DNA of 64,000 nucleotides. Origin: Streptomyces sp. NRRL S-646 (GTDB lineage: Bacteria; Actinomycetota; Actinomycetes; Streptomycetales; Streptomycetaceae). The notes below the pieces were generated by a model. It did no database searches and was not told the DNA's origin. It worked only from the letters and a program-made list of their open reading frames with translations. Made by a program: the position numbers and the translations under genes. Positions 20,200-29,727 of the stretch are shown piece by piece (position 1 is the first letter of the stretch; the number at the start of each line of letters is the position of its first letter). The DNA lies in contig NZ_JODC01000015.1 of the NCBI RefSeq assembly GCF_000720765.1, positions 1-64,000 of the forward strand, given 5' to 3'.

Positions 20200-20997
20200 C
20201 TAGTCGTCGCCGGTGGGGCGCGGCGGGCGCGGGCCGCCGAGTTCCACCGCCGTGCAGCGCCAGCGCAGGTCCTGGCCCCGTTCCAGGCGGAAGGCCATGG
20301 CCCGCAGCTGGTCGCCCGCGCCGATGCGGGCGAAGGCCTCGACGGCGCCGGGACGGGCTTCGTAGTAGCCGATGTCGCGGACGACGGGGCGTGTGCCGCG
20401 GGTGCGCAGAGGGCCGCGTTCGGCGAGCCAGGCCAGCTCGTCGTAGGCCCGGCCCGCAGTGTGCCGCAGCATCGAGTGAACGGGGCGCTGACCGCTCAGC
20501 ACGGCGAGGAGGAGGTCGGCGAAAACGTCGGTGGGGCGGGGCTGGGGGACCGGCCGGGTGTGGCCGGCTGGGCAGGGCGGCTGGGCGGCTGTGTCCCCGG
20601 GGGCAAGGGCGGTTTCCCCTGGGGCGGGAGTCTTGTCGGGCGGGGCTGGGGCGGTGGTGCGGGCCGTGGCGGCGGTACGCGCGCCCGGAGCCGCCGTGGT
20701 GGTCGCGGTGCCCCTGGGCGGGGAGGCCGGGCCCGGCGGGCTGACCGGCCCCCTGAGGGCGCTGGTCCTGTTCCTGGCCGTGGTGGCAGAAGGTGTCGGC
20801 GGTCGGTTGTCGGCAGGCTCGGTGCTCGGCGAGAGGCCCTCGGTCCGGGAGCTCGGTGGGCGGCCGCCGCCGGGGGAGGTGCGGGTCGTGGTTCCGCCCG
20901 GGGTGCGGGGCGGGGTGCCGCCGGGACGGCGGGAGTCGCGGCGGCCGGGAGGGCGGCCGCCCGGCTGGTGCTGTGCCCTGGTCATGATCTTGTGCAT
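20200..20997 (-). CDS. Rv3235 family protein
   Basis: 265 residues from ATG (MHKIMTRAQHQ); upstream in-frame codons exist but lack support. Residues 1-165 are a low-complexity Pro/Thr/Arg/Gly region. The conserved C-terminal part has FADLLLAVLSGQRPVHSMLRHT, AYDELAWLAERGPLR and MAFRLERGQDLRWRCTAVEL. This matches the small actinobacterial Rv3235 family next to secA. Function is unknown. It is convergent with secA and separated by two hairpins. Confidence 0.82.
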   Translation of the reverse strand: MHKIMTRAQHQPGGRPPGRRDSRRPGGTPPRTPGGTTTRTSPGGGRPPSSRTEGLSPSTEPADNRPPTPSATTARNRTSALRGPVSPPGPASPPRGTATTTAAPGARTAATARTTAPAPPDKTPAPGETALAPGDTAAQPPCPAGHTRPVPQPRPTDVFADLLLAVLSGQRPVHSMLRHTAGRAYDELAWLAERGPLRTRGTRPVVRDIGYYEARPGAVEAFARIGAGDQLRAMAFRLERGQDLRWRCTAVELGGPRPPRPTGDD

Positions 20998-21311
20998 GCG
21001 CGTCCCCGTTCGGTGAGCCGGACTGATACCGGTCGGTAACTTGCTGTCGGGGATCTTGTACGGGGCGAAGGGCGGCGGCAGCAAGGAAGCGGGGGGCCGG
21101 GGCGGGGCGGTCGGAATCTTCACCTATCAGGGTGATGGAGGGGGTGTGGAATCCCGTGATCGCGGGGGTGTGCCGGGTGAGTTCCGAGGCCTGAAGTGGA
21201 CGCCTCCGGGCATGTGGGCAGGGACTCGAAAGGGGACTCCCGCACGTATCCTGAAGGCCCTCCAGGAGGCGCGTGAGCGCGCCCAGCCACCGACCACGAA
21301 AGCGGCCAGCC

Positions 21312-21827
21312 ATGCGCGTCTACGTCCCCCTGACCCTCTCCGGTCTCGCCGAGGCGTACAAGACGGGAGAGCTGGGGGCAGGGCCGCTCGTCGCGTACGC
21401 CGTCACTCCCGCTCTGCGCGAGTGGTACCTCTCCGACGACATCGAGGAACTGGAGTACGCGGCCCTCAACCGTGCCGCGCTGGCCTCGCTCCGGCTGCTG
21501 GCCGCGGATCCCGGGGCGGTACGACGCCGGGTCGTGGTCGCGATCGACGTGCCCGACGGCGCCGCGTCCGCCGACCCCGACCGGAGCCTCGACCCGGCCG
21601 CGCTCGGCGAGGTGCGGGTGACCGGGACCGTGGCGCTGGCCAAGGCCGCCGCCGTTCACGTCGACCTCGATGACGCTGAGGCGGACGTGGCCGCCGCGGC
21701 CGAGGCGCTCGACGCGGCGGACCGCGGGGACGACGACGCCCAGTTCGTGGTGGATGGCGCCGAGGACCACGAACTGCTGTGGTACGCGACGCAGGAGATC
21801 CCCAACCTGGTCGGGCTCGAGGACTGA
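21312..21827 (+). CDS. DUF6912-type conserved protein
   Basis: 171 residues from ATG (MRVYVPLTLSGLAEAYKTGE). Soluble, acidic, with a conserved N-terminal beta strand and a C-terminal DDDAQFVVDGAEDHELLWYA. It is a small conserved hypothetical of streptomycetes; I recall the family name DUF6912. No catalytic motif is visible. A HAD phosphatase gene follows 124 bases later on the same strand. Confidence 0.8.
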   Translation: MRVYVPLTLSGLAEAYKTGELGAGPLVAYAVTPALREWYLSDDIEELEYAALNRAALASLRLLAADPGAVRRRVVVAIDVPDGAASADPDRSLDPAALGEVRVTGTVALAKAAAVHVDLDDAEADVAAAAEALDAADRGDDDAQFVVDGAEDHELLWYATQEIPNLVGLED

Positions 21828-21951
21828 GCCCTCCCGCGTCTGCGTCCTTCCCTACCCGCGCCCTCCCGTGCCTGTGCCCTCCAGCGTCGGGTCAATGGCC
21901 GTCTGACCTGCGGCGCTCTTGATTGTCAGTGGCAGCGGGTACGTTTTTGGC

Positions 21952-22617
21952 ATGGGGAAGCAGACAGGGCCGCACATTGTCTGGGACTGGAACGGGACTC
22001 TGTTCCACGACAATGACGCGATCATCGGGGCGACGAACGCGGCGTTCGCCGAGCTGGGTCTTGAGCCGATCACGATGGAGCAGTACCGGGCGCTGTACTG
22101 CGTGCCGGTGCCGAAGTTCTACGAACGGCTCATGGGCCGGCTGCCGACGGACGCCGAATGGGAGGTCATGGACGAGACCTTCCACCGGTACTACGCCGAG
22201 CACCGGGTCGGCTGCGGGCTGACCGAGGGGGCGACGGAACTGCTCGCCGGATGGCGGTCGGCGGGACGCAGTCAGTCGATCCTGAGCATGTACACGCACG
22301 ACGAACTCGTCCCGTTGGTGCGGGGGTTCGGGATAGAGGCGCACTTCATACGCGTCGACGGGCGGACCGGGCCCTCGGGGGGCAGCAAGGCGGAGCACAT
22401 GGTGCGGCACCTTGCCTCACTGGTCGGTGTGGATCCGGCTCGTACGGTGGTGATCGGCGACGCTGCCGATGATGCGGTGGCCGCGCGGCATGTGGGGGCA
22501 CAGGCGGTGCTGTACACCGGCGGGTCGCATGGTCGGGCCAGCCTTGAAGTGGTGGGGGTGCCGGTGGTGGACACGCTGAGGGACGCTGTTGCTGAGGCGG
22601 CGCGGTTGGCTGCGTAG
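21952..22617 (+). CDS. HAD family hydrolase
   Basis: 221 residues from ATG (MGKQTGPHIVWDWNGTL). HAD motif I is D12-W-N14-G-T: the nucleophile Asp is present, but the usual second Asp (general acid/base, +2) is Asn. A helical cap of subclass IA type follows; motif II is in SMYTHDEL, motif III Lys in GGSKAEHM, and motif IV is VVIGDAADDAVAA. It probably acts on a small phosphorylated molecule. The D-to-N change may lower phosphatase turnover or reflect a subfamily feature. Confidence 0.87.
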   Translation: MGKQTGPHIVWDWNGTLFHDNDAIIGATNAAFAELGLEPITMEQYRALYCVPVPKFYERLMGRLPTDAEWEVMDETFHRYYAEHRVGCGLTEGATELLAGWRSAGRSQSILSMYTHDELVPLVRGFGIEAHFIRVDGRTGPSGGSKAEHMVRHLASLVGVDPARTVVIGDAADDAVAARHVGAQAVLYTGGSHGRASLEVVGVPVVDTLRDAVAEAARLAA

Positions 22618-22762
22618 GGGGTCTGCGGGGCTGGGCGGGGGTGGGTTCGCTTGCCCGCGTCGGCGGAGCGCCGCCTCTCTTTGGGTCGGGAGCCGCCCCA
22701 GCGGCACGACTGTCCGCAGACGGCACGGCGGGGCACGACTGCCCGCGGACGGCACGGCTACG

Positions 22763-23329
22763 TCAGGTCACCGGGGCCTTTGCTCGCAGTACTGTCAGGA
22801 ATTCCCGCATCCATGCGGGGTGATCCGGCCAGGCGCGGGATGAGACCAAGGTGCCGTCGACCACCGCCTCGGTGTCCTGGAAGGTGGCGCCGGCGGCCTG
22901 CATGTCGGGTTCCAGGGCGGGGTACGCCGTGACGCGGCGGCCGCTGAGGCCGTCGACCGCGGCGGTGAGCAGCGGACCGTGGCAGATCTGGGCGACCGGC
23001 TTGTCCGCGTCGAAGAAGGACTTGAGGATCTTGCGGAGTTCGGGGTCGTTGCGGAGGTACTCGGGGGCGCGGCCGCCCGGGATGACGAGGGCGGCGTACT
23101 GGCCGGGGTCGACCTCGGCGAAGGCGAGATCGGCGGGCCAGGTATAGCCGGGCTTCTCGGTGTAGGTGTCGAAACCGGGCTCGAAGTCGTGGACGACGAA
23201 CTGGAGCTTCTTGCGGGTGGGGGCCGCGATATGGACGTCGTAGCCCTCCTCGCGGAGGCGTTGGTAGGGGTACAGGACCTCCAGTGACTCTGCTGCGTCG
23301 CCGGTGACGATGAGGATTTTCGCGGTCAT
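22763..23329 (-). CDS. DJ-1/PfpI family protein
   Basis: 188 residues. The class I glutamine-amidotransferase-like fold has the nucleophile elbow AQICHGPLL with Cys116-His117, IPGGRAPEYLRNDP and an early Glu in AAESLEVLYPYQRLREEG. Members are proteases, deglycases or stress proteins; which activity applies here is unknown. A single gene with its start at 23329; the 577 bases beyond it carry no clear gene. Confidence 0.88.
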   Translation of the reverse strand: MTAKILIVTGDAAESLEVLYPYQRLREEGYDVHIAAPTRKKLQFVVHDFEPGFDTYTEKPGYTWPADLAFAEVDPGQYAALVIPGGRAPEYLRNDPELRKILKSFFDADKPVAQICHGPLLTAAVDGLSGRRVTAYPALEPDMQAAGATFQDTEAVVDGTLVSSRAWPDHPAWMREFLTVLRAKAPVT

Positions 23330-23906
23330 GTCGGACGGCTCCCCTCGGGCGGGCGTGCGCTGTCATGGGCAACTTGCCTCCTGGGGGGTGGCCTTGCCAA
23401 GGGGTCCGGCCGTTTTCGAGCAAGGGGGATCAGATGAGGGGTTGGATTCGTAGGCCCGCACGACCGTGGGGCCTTTGCCGCTGTGCAGAGTGTCAAAGTT
23501 CCACCCCCGGTTTTGTACACATACGGCTCATGACGGGCCCCCCGTACTGAGCGATAGCCTTATGGCGTGATCAGCGCGATAGCTCGCGGGGGCACCGTTG
23601 CCCCTGCCCTGCGCCCGGCGAGCACGGACCATCTCCGTGACCGGGCGGCAGTCGCTGGTCTTCGCGGGCAGGAGGGGGCCGGAAGGGCTCCCGGGATGCC
23701 ATTCACCCCCTGGACGCGGGCGCTGCGGAGAGCAGTGTCACACCCTCGGGGCAGCTCAAATATGGCTCATATCTTCCCGCTCATCTCACCTTGCGGCATA
23801 GCGTCGGAGCAGACCGGAGAACCCGGGCCGTGGCGTCGAGCCGCAGGGGAAGAGACCGTACTTCCTTCTACGTCACGCAACGGCGCGCGACAGGAGCCAG
23901 AGGACA
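23330..23906 (+). promoter_or_regulatory. Long intergenic region before glutamate dehydrogenase
   Basis: 577 bases between divergent genes. A candidate promoter reads TGACGG (23531-23536), 18-base spacer, TAGCCT (23555-23560), pointing to the dehydrogenase gene, which would then have a leader of about 340 bases. The region has lower coding bias than its neighbours. No RNA gene, repeat or conserved small protein was recognised. Confidence 0.25.
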
Positions 23907-26900
23907 ATGCAGACCAAGCTGGACGAAGCCAAGGCCGAGCTGCTCGAGAGGGCCGCCCGGGTAGCTGAGAACAGCCCGGTCGGGGGGCACCTACCGACCG
24001 GGACGACGGACGAGAGCACCCCAGACCGGGAGACCGTGCTCGCGTTCCTCCAGCGCTACTACCTGCACACCGCCCCGGAGGACCTGAACGGCCGCGACCC
24101 GGTCGACATCTTCGGAGCCGCGCTCTCGCACTACCGGCTGGCCGAGAACCGACCCCAGGGCACGGCCAACGTGCGGGTCCACACGCCCACGGTGGAGGAG
24201 AACGGGTGGACGTGCAGCCACTCCGTCGTCGAGGTCGTCACCGACGACATGCCTTTCCTGGTCGACTCCGTCACCAATGAGCTGACGCGACAGGGACGCG
24301 GCATCCACGTCGTCATCCACCCGCAGATCATCGTCCGCCGGGATGTCACCGGCAAGCTCATCGAGGTGCTCAGCGCGCAGCCCGGCGGCGACCTGGCGCA
24401 CGACGCGCACACCGAGTCGTGGATCCACGTCGAGATCGACCGCGAGACCGACCGTGGCGACCTCAAGCAGATCACCGCCGACCTGCTGCGTGTGCTGTCC
24501 GACGTCCGCGAGTCCGTCGAGGACTGGGACAAGATGCGGGACGCGGCGCTGCGCATGGCCGACGAACTGCCCGAGGAGCCCGTCGCCACCGACCTGCGCG
24601 AGCAGGACATCGAGGAGGCCCGCGAGCTGCTGCGGTGGCTGTCCGCCGATCACTTCACCTTCCTCGGCTACCGCGAGTACCAGCTGCGCGAGGACGACTC
24701 GCTGGCCGCCGTGCCCGGAACCGGCCTCGGCATCCTGCGCTCCGACCCGCAGCACGCCGGGGACGACAGGCACCCGGTGAGCCCGTCCTTCGAGCGGCTG
24801 CCCGCCGACGCCCGCGCCAAGGCCCGCGAGCACAAGCTCCTCGTGCTGACCAAGGCGAACAGCCGGGCCACCGTGCACCGGCCCTCGTACCTGGACTACA
24901 TCGGCGTCAAGAAGTTCGACGCGGACGGCAATGTCGTCGGCGAGCGCCGCTTCCTCGGGCTGTTCTCCTCCGCCGCCTACACCGAGTCGGTGCGCCGGGT
25001 CCCGGTCATCCGCCGCAAGGTCGAGGAGGTCCTGGAGCGCGCCGGCTTCTCGCCCAACAGCCACGACGGGCGCGACCTGCTGCAGATCCTGGAGACGTAC
25101 CCGCGCGACGAGCTCTTCCAGACGCCGGCCAGTGAGCTCGAGTCCATCGCCACGTCCGTCCTCTACCTGCAGGAGCGCAGGCGACTGCGGCTGTACCTGC
25201 GCCAGGACGAGTACGGGCGCTACTACTCCGCCCTCGTCTACCTCCCGCGCGACCGCTACACCACCGGTGTGCGCCTGAGGATCATCGACATCCTGAAGGA
25301 GGAACTCGGCGGCACCAGCGTCGACTTCACGGCCTGGAACACCGAGTCGATCCTGTCCCGGCTGCACTTCGTGGTCCGTGTCCCGCAGGGCACCGAGCTG
25401 CCGCAGCTGTCCGACGCCGACAAGGAGCGCATCGAGGCCCGCCTGGTGGAGGCCGCCCGCTCCTGGGCCGACGGCTTCGCCGAGGCGCTGAACGCCGAAT
25501 GCGGCGAGGAGCGCGCCGCGGAACTGCTGCGCCGCTACAACAACGCCTTCCCCGAGGGCTACAAGGCCGACCACAACCCGCGTGCCGCAGTCGCCGACCT
25601 CGTCCACCTCGAGCAGCTCAGCGAGGCGCAGGCCCACAGCGGCCAGGACTTCTCGCTCAGCCTGTACGAGCCCGTCGGCGCCGCCCCCGAGGAGCGCCGG
25701 TTCAAGATCTACCGCAAGGGTGAGGCCGTCTCCCTGTCCGCCGTGCTGCCGGCCCTCAGCCGGCTCGGCGTCGAGGTGACGGACGAGCGCCCGTACGAGC
25801 TGCGCTGCTCGGACCGCACCACTGCGTGGATCTACGACTTCGGCCTGCGCATGCCCAAGGTGCAGAACGGCAGCGGCGACTACCTCGGCGACGACGCCCG
25901 CGAGCGCTTCCAGGAGGCCTTCGCCGCCACCTGGACCGGCAAGGCGGAGAACGACGGCTTCAACGCCCTGGTGCTGAGCGCCGGACTGACCTGGCGGCAG
26001 GCGATGGTGCTGCGGGCGTACGCCAAGTACCTGCGCCAGGCCGGTTCCACCTTTAGCCAGGACTACATGGAGGACACCCTCCGCAACAACGTCCACACCA
26101 CCCGGCTGCTCGTCTCGCTGTTCGAGGCGAGGATGTCGCCGGACCGGCAGCGGGCCGGACTCGAGATCGTCGACGCGCTTCTCGAAGAGGTCGACGCGGC
26201 CCTCGACCAGGTGGCCTCCCTCGACGAGGACCGGATCCTGCGGTCCTTCCTGACCGTCATCAAGGCGACCCTCCGGACGAACTTCTTCCAGGAGGCGGCG
26301 GGCGGCAAGCCGCACGCGTACGTGTCCATGAAGTTCGACCCGCAGGCGATCCCCGATCTGCCGGCGCCGCGCCCGGCGTACGAGATCTGGGTGTACTCGC
26401 CGCGCGTGGAGGGCGTGCACCTGCGCTTCGGAAAGGTCGCCCGAGGCGGTCTGCGCTGGTCCGACCGGCGTGAGGACTTCCGGACCGAGATCCTCGGCCT
26501 GGTCAAGGCGCAGATGGTGAAGAACACCGTCATCGTGCCGGTCGGCGCGAAGGGCGGCTTCGTCGCCAAGCAGCTGCCGGACCCGAGCGTGGACCGGGAC
26601 GCGTGGCTGGCCGAGGGCATCGCCAGCTACAAGACGTTCATCTCGGCGCTGCTCGACATCACCGACAACATGGTGGCCGGCGAGGTCGTGCCCCCGGCCG
26701 ACGTCGTGCGGCACGACGAGGACGACACCTACCTCGTGGTCGCCGCCGACAAGGGCACCGCGACGTTCTCGGACATCGCCAACGGGGTCGCGGAGACATA
26801 CAACTTCTGGCTCGGCGACGCCTTCGCCTCCGGTGGCTCGGCCGGCTACGACCACAAGGGCATGGGCATCACCGCCCGCGGTGCCTGGGAGTCCGTCAAG

Positions 26901-28853
26901 CGGCACTTCCGGGAGCTGGGCGTCGACACGCAGAGCGAGGACTTCACCGTCGTCGGCATCGGCGACATGTCCGGTGACGTGTTCGGCAACGGCATGCTGC
27001 TGAGCGAGCACATCCGCCTGGTCGCCGCCTTCGACCACCGGCACATCTTCATCGACCCGAACCCGGACGCGGCCACCTCGTACGCCGAGCGTCGCCGCAT
27101 CTTCGAGCTGCCGCGCTCCAGCTGGGCCGACTACAACACCGAGCTCATCTCCGCCGGTGGCGGCGTGTTCCCGCGTACCGCCAAGGCCATCCAGCTCAAC
27201 TCGCACATCCGCGAGGCCCTCGGTATCGAGGGCAAGGTCTCCAAGATGACCCCGGCCGACCTGATGAAGGCCATCCTCCAGGCCCCGGTGGACCTGCTGT
27301 GGAACGGCGGCATCGGTACGTATGTGAAGGCCAGCACGGAGAGCCAGGCGGACGTCGGCGACAAGGCCAACGACCCGATCCGGGTCGACGGCGCCGACCT
27401 GCGTGTCAAGGTCGTCGGCGAGGGCGGCAACCTGGGTCTGACCCAGCTCGGCCGGATCGAGTTCGCACGGCACGGCGGCAAGATCAACACGGACGCGATC
27501 GACAACAGCGCGGGCGTGGACACCTCCGACCACGAGGTGAACATCAAGATCCTGTTGAACGGCCTGGTCGCCGAGGGAGACATGACCGTCAAGCAGCGCA
27601 ACAAGCTGCTCGCCGAGATGACCGACGAGGTCGGCGCGCTCGTCCTGCGCAACAACTACGCGCAGAACACGGCGCTCGCCAACGCGCTGGCCCAGTCCAA
27701 GGACATGCTCCACGCCCAGCAGCGGTTCATCCGCCATCTGGTGCGCGAGGGCCACCTGGACCGGGCGCTGGAGTTCCTCCCCGCCGACCGCCAGATCCGT
27801 GAACGCCTCAGCGCCGGCCAGGGTCTCACCAGCCCCGAGACGGCCGTCCTGATGGCGTACACGAAGATCACGGTCGCCGAGGAGCTGCTGCACACCTCGC
27901 TGCCGGACGACCCGTATCTGAGCGGTCTGCTGCACGCGTACTTCCCGACGGCCCTGCGCGAGAAGTTCGCCGACCGCATCGACGGGCACCCGCTGCACCG
28001 CGAGATCACCACGACCGTCCTGGTCAACGACACGGTCAACACGGGCGGTACGACCTATCTGCACCGCCTGCGCGAGGAGACCGGCGCCTCCCTGGAGGAG
28101 ATCGTGCGGGCGCAGACCGCGGCCCGGGCGATCTTCTGCTCGGCTCCGGTGTGGGACGCGGTCGAGGGCCTGGACAACCAGGTCGAGGCCGCCGTCCAGA
28201 CCCGTATCCGGCTGCACTCGCGCCGACTGGTGGAGCGCGGCACGCGCTGGTTGCTCAACAACCGGCCGCAGCCGCTGCAGCTCGCCGAGACGGTCGACTT
28301 CTTCGCCGAGCGTGTCGAGCAGGTCTGGCAGCAGCTCACCAAGCTGCTGCGCGGCGCGGACCTCGAGTGGTGGCAGCAGATCTACGACGAGCTGACCGGC
28401 GCCGGCGTCCCGGACGCGCTCGCCACCCGCGTGGCCGGGTTCTCCTCCGCCTTCCCGGCGCTCGACATCGTGTCGGTGGCCGACCGCATGGGCAAGGAGC
28501 CGCTGGACGTCGCCGAGGTCTACTACGACCTCGCCGACCGTCTGCACATCACCCAGCTCATGGACCGCATCATCGAGCTGCCGCGCGCCGACCGCTGGCA
28601 GTCCATGGCCCGCGCCTCCATCCGTGAGGACCTGTACGCGGCCCACGCGGCGGTGACCGCGGACGTCCTGGCGGTGGGCAACGGCACCTCGACTCCCGAG
28701 CAGCGCTTCAAGGCCTGGGAGGAGAAGAACGCGGCGATCCTGGGCCGGGCGCGCACGACTCTGGAGGAGATCCAGAGCTCGGAGACGTTCGACCTCGCCA
28801 ACCTGTCGGTGGCGATGCGCACGATGCGGACGCTGCTGCGCACGCACTCGTAG
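23907..28853 (+). CDS. NAD-dependent glutamate dehydrogenase, large type
   Basis: 1648 residues, the size of the 180-kDa class first studied in Streptomyces clavuligerus. An N-terminal regulatory half with ACT-like segments is followed by the catalytic domain from about 760 (RVEGVHLRFGKVARGGLRWSDRREDFRTEI, VGAKGGFVAKQLP). The dinucleotide-binding part includes GDMSGDVFGNGML and EGGNLGLTQLGRIEFARHGG. A long C-terminal helical part closes it. The enzyme oxidatively deaminates glutamate to 2-oxoglutarate and ammonium with NAD. It stands alone between two terminator or promoter regions. Confidence 0.96.
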   Translation: MQTKLDEAKAELLERAARVAENSPVGGHLPTGTTDESTPDRETVLAFLQRYYLHTAPEDLNGRDPVDIFGAALSHYRLAENRPQGTANVRVHTPTVEENGWTCSHSVVEVVTDDMPFLVDSVTNELTRQGRGIHVVIHPQIIVRRDVTGKLIEVLSAQPGGDLAHDAHTESWIHVEIDRETDRGDLKQITADLLRVLSDVRESVEDWDKMRDAALRMADELPEEPVATDLREQDIEEARELLRWLSADHFTFLGYREYQLREDDSLAAVPGTGLGILRSDPQHAGDDRHPVSPSFERLPADARAKAREHKLLVLTKANSRATVHRPSYLDYIGVKKFDADGNVVGERRFLGLFSSAAYTESVRRVPVIRRKVEEVLERAGFSPNSHDGRDLLQILETYPRDELFQTPASELESIATSVLYLQERRRLRLYLRQDEYGRYYSALVYLPRDRYTTGVRLRIIDILKEELGGTSVDFTAWNTESILSRLHFVVRVPQGTELPQLSDADKERIEARLVEAARSWADGFAEALNAECGEERAAELLRRYNNAFPEGYKADHNPRAAVADLVHLEQLSEAQAHSGQDFSLSLYEPVGAAPEERRFKIYRKGEAVSLSAVLPALSRLGVEVTDERPYELRCSDRTTAWIYDFGLRMPKVQNGSGDYLGDDARERFQEAFAATWTGKAENDGFNALVLSAGLTWRQAMVLRAYAKYLRQAGSTFSQDYMEDTLRNNVHTTRLLVSLFEARMSPDRQRAGLEIVDALLEEVDAALDQVASLDEDRILRSFLTVIKATLRTNFFQEAAGGKPHAYVSMKFDPQAIPDLPAPRPAYEIWVYSPRVEGVHLRFGKVARGGLRWSDRREDFRTEILGLVKAQMVKNTVIVPVGAKGGFVAKQLPDPSVDRDAWLAEGIASYKTFISALLDITDNMVAGEVVPPADVVRHDEDDTYLVVAADKGTATFSDIANGVAETYNFWLGDAFASGGSAGYDHKGMGITARGAWESVKRHFRELGVDTQSEDFTVVGIGDMSGDVFGNGMLLSEHIRLVAAFDHRHIFIDPNPDAATSYAERRRIFELPRSSWADYNTELISAGGGVFPRTAKAIQLNSHIREALGIEGKVSKMTPADLMKAILQAPVDLLWNGGIGTYVKASTESQADVGDKANDPIRVDGADLRVKVVGEGGNLGLTQLGRIEFARHGGKINTDAIDNSAGVDTSDHEVNIKILLNGLVAEGDMTVKQRNKLLAEMTDEVGALVLRNNYAQNTALANALAQSKDMLHAQQRFIRHLVREGHLDRALEFLPADRQIRERLSAGQGLTSPETAVLMAYTKITVAEELLHTSLPDDPYLSGLLHAYFPTALREKFADRIDGHPLHREITTTVLVNDTVNTGGTTYLHRLREETGASLEEIVRAQTAARAIFCSAPVWDAVEGLDNQVEAAVQTRIRLHSRRLVERGTRWLLNNRPQPLQLAETVDFFAERVEQVWQQLTKLLRGADLEWWQQIYDELTGAGVPDALATRVAGFSSAFPALDIVSVADRMGKEPLDVAEVYYDLADRLHITQLMDRIIELPRADRWQSMARASIREDLYAAHAAVTADVLAVGNGTSTPEQRFKAWEEKNAAILGRARTTLEEIQSSETFDLANLSVAMRTMRTLLRTHS

Positions 28854-28862
28854 CAGGCGGTA

Positions 28863-28910
28863 CGAAAGCGAGGTGCCCCGAGCCGACCGGCTCGGGGCAC
28901 CTCGCTTTCG
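28863..28910 (+). terminator. Strong bidirectional terminator
   Basis: A perfect 23-bp inverted repeat (arm begins CGAAAGCGAGGTGCCCCGAG, two-base apex) lies midway between the dehydrogenase stop (28853) and the convergent exporter ATPase stop (28921). It serves both. Confidence 0.95.
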
Positions 28911-28920
28911 TGGCGGTGTT

Positions 28921-29727
28921 TCAGGCGGCCTTCGGCTTGTCCGCGCCGCCGGTGAACTCCTCGTAGGCCCGCATGACCTCTTCCGTCGGGCCGTCCATGC
29001 GCAGTTCGCCGCGCTCCAGCCACAGCACGCGTTCGCAGGTGTCGCGGATGGACTTGTTGTTGTGGCTGACCAGGAACACCGTGCCCGCCTGCTGGCGCAG
29101 TTCGCGGATGCGTGCCTCGGAGCGCTTCTGGAAGGACCGGTCGCCGGTGGCGAGCGCCTCGTCGATGAGGAGCACGTCGTGGTCCTTGGCGGCGGCGATG
29201 GAGAAGCGCAGGCGGGCGCCCATGCCGGAGGAGTACGTCCGCATGGGGAGGGTGATGAAGTCGCCCTTCTCGTTGATGCCGGAGAAGTCGACGATGCCCT
29301 CGTAGCGCTCCTTGATCTCCTCGCGGGACATACCCATGGCGAGGCCGCCGAGGTAGACGTTCTTCTCGCCGGTCAGGTCGCCCATCAGGGCCGCGTTGAC
29401 GCCGAGGAGGGAGGGCTGGCCGTCGGTGTAGATGTGGCCGTTCTCGACCGGCAGCAGGCCCGCGACCGCCTTCAGCAGGGTCGACTTGCCGGAGCCGTTG
29501 GTGCCGATCAGGCCGACCGCCTCGCCCTTGTACGCGACGAAGGACACGTTCTTGACGGCGTGCACCGTGCGTACGCCGGCCGCCTTCTCGGCCTGCTGGC
29601 GGCGCAGCATGCGGTTGAGGGCGGCGGTCGCGGAGCCGCGCCCGGCGCCGGTGCCGTTGACCCGGTAGACGATGTCGACGCCGTCGACGACGACGGTGGG
29701 GATGCGTTCGATGGTGTGCTCAGCCAC
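28921..29727 (-). CDS. TagH-like polysaccharide/teichoic acid exporter ATPase
   Basis: 268 residues from GTG (MAEHTIERIPTVVVDGVDIVY) that overlaps the permease stop by 8 bases. ABC ATPase with Walker A GLIGTNGSGKSTLL, signature YSSGMGARLRFSIA, Walker B DVLLIDEAL and switch His in LVSHN. The signature SSGM and the N-terminal linker are typical of ABCA/TagH-type polysaccharide exporters. With the permease it should export an undecaprenyl-linked cell-wall polymer. Three TagF-like proteins 9-14 kb away support this. Confidence 0.93.
   Translation of the reverse strand: MAEHTIERIPTVVVDGVDIVYRVNGTGAGRGSATAALNRMLRRQQAEKAAGVRTVHAVKNVSFVAYKGEAVGLIGTNGSGKSTLLKAVAGLLPVENGHIYTDGQPSLLGVNAALMGDLTGEKNVYLGGLAMGMSREEIKERYEGIVDFSGINEKGDFITLPMRTYSSGMGARLRFSIAAAKDHDVLLIDEALATGDRSFQKRSEARIRELRQQAGTVFLVSHNNKSIRDTCERVLWLERGELRMDGPTEEVMRAYEEFTGGADKPKAA

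Noticed and set aside
23567..23968. Small gene of 133 codons before the glutamate dehydrogenase
   Set aside because: No ribosome-binding site, poor third-position GC pattern and overlap with the dehydrogenase start.
23991..28847. Open frame of 1618 codons antisense to the glutamate dehydrogenase
   Set aside because: Composition (Val, Gly, Arg, His, Asp, Leu rich) is that of a mirror frame; the sense strand encodes a complete known enzyme.
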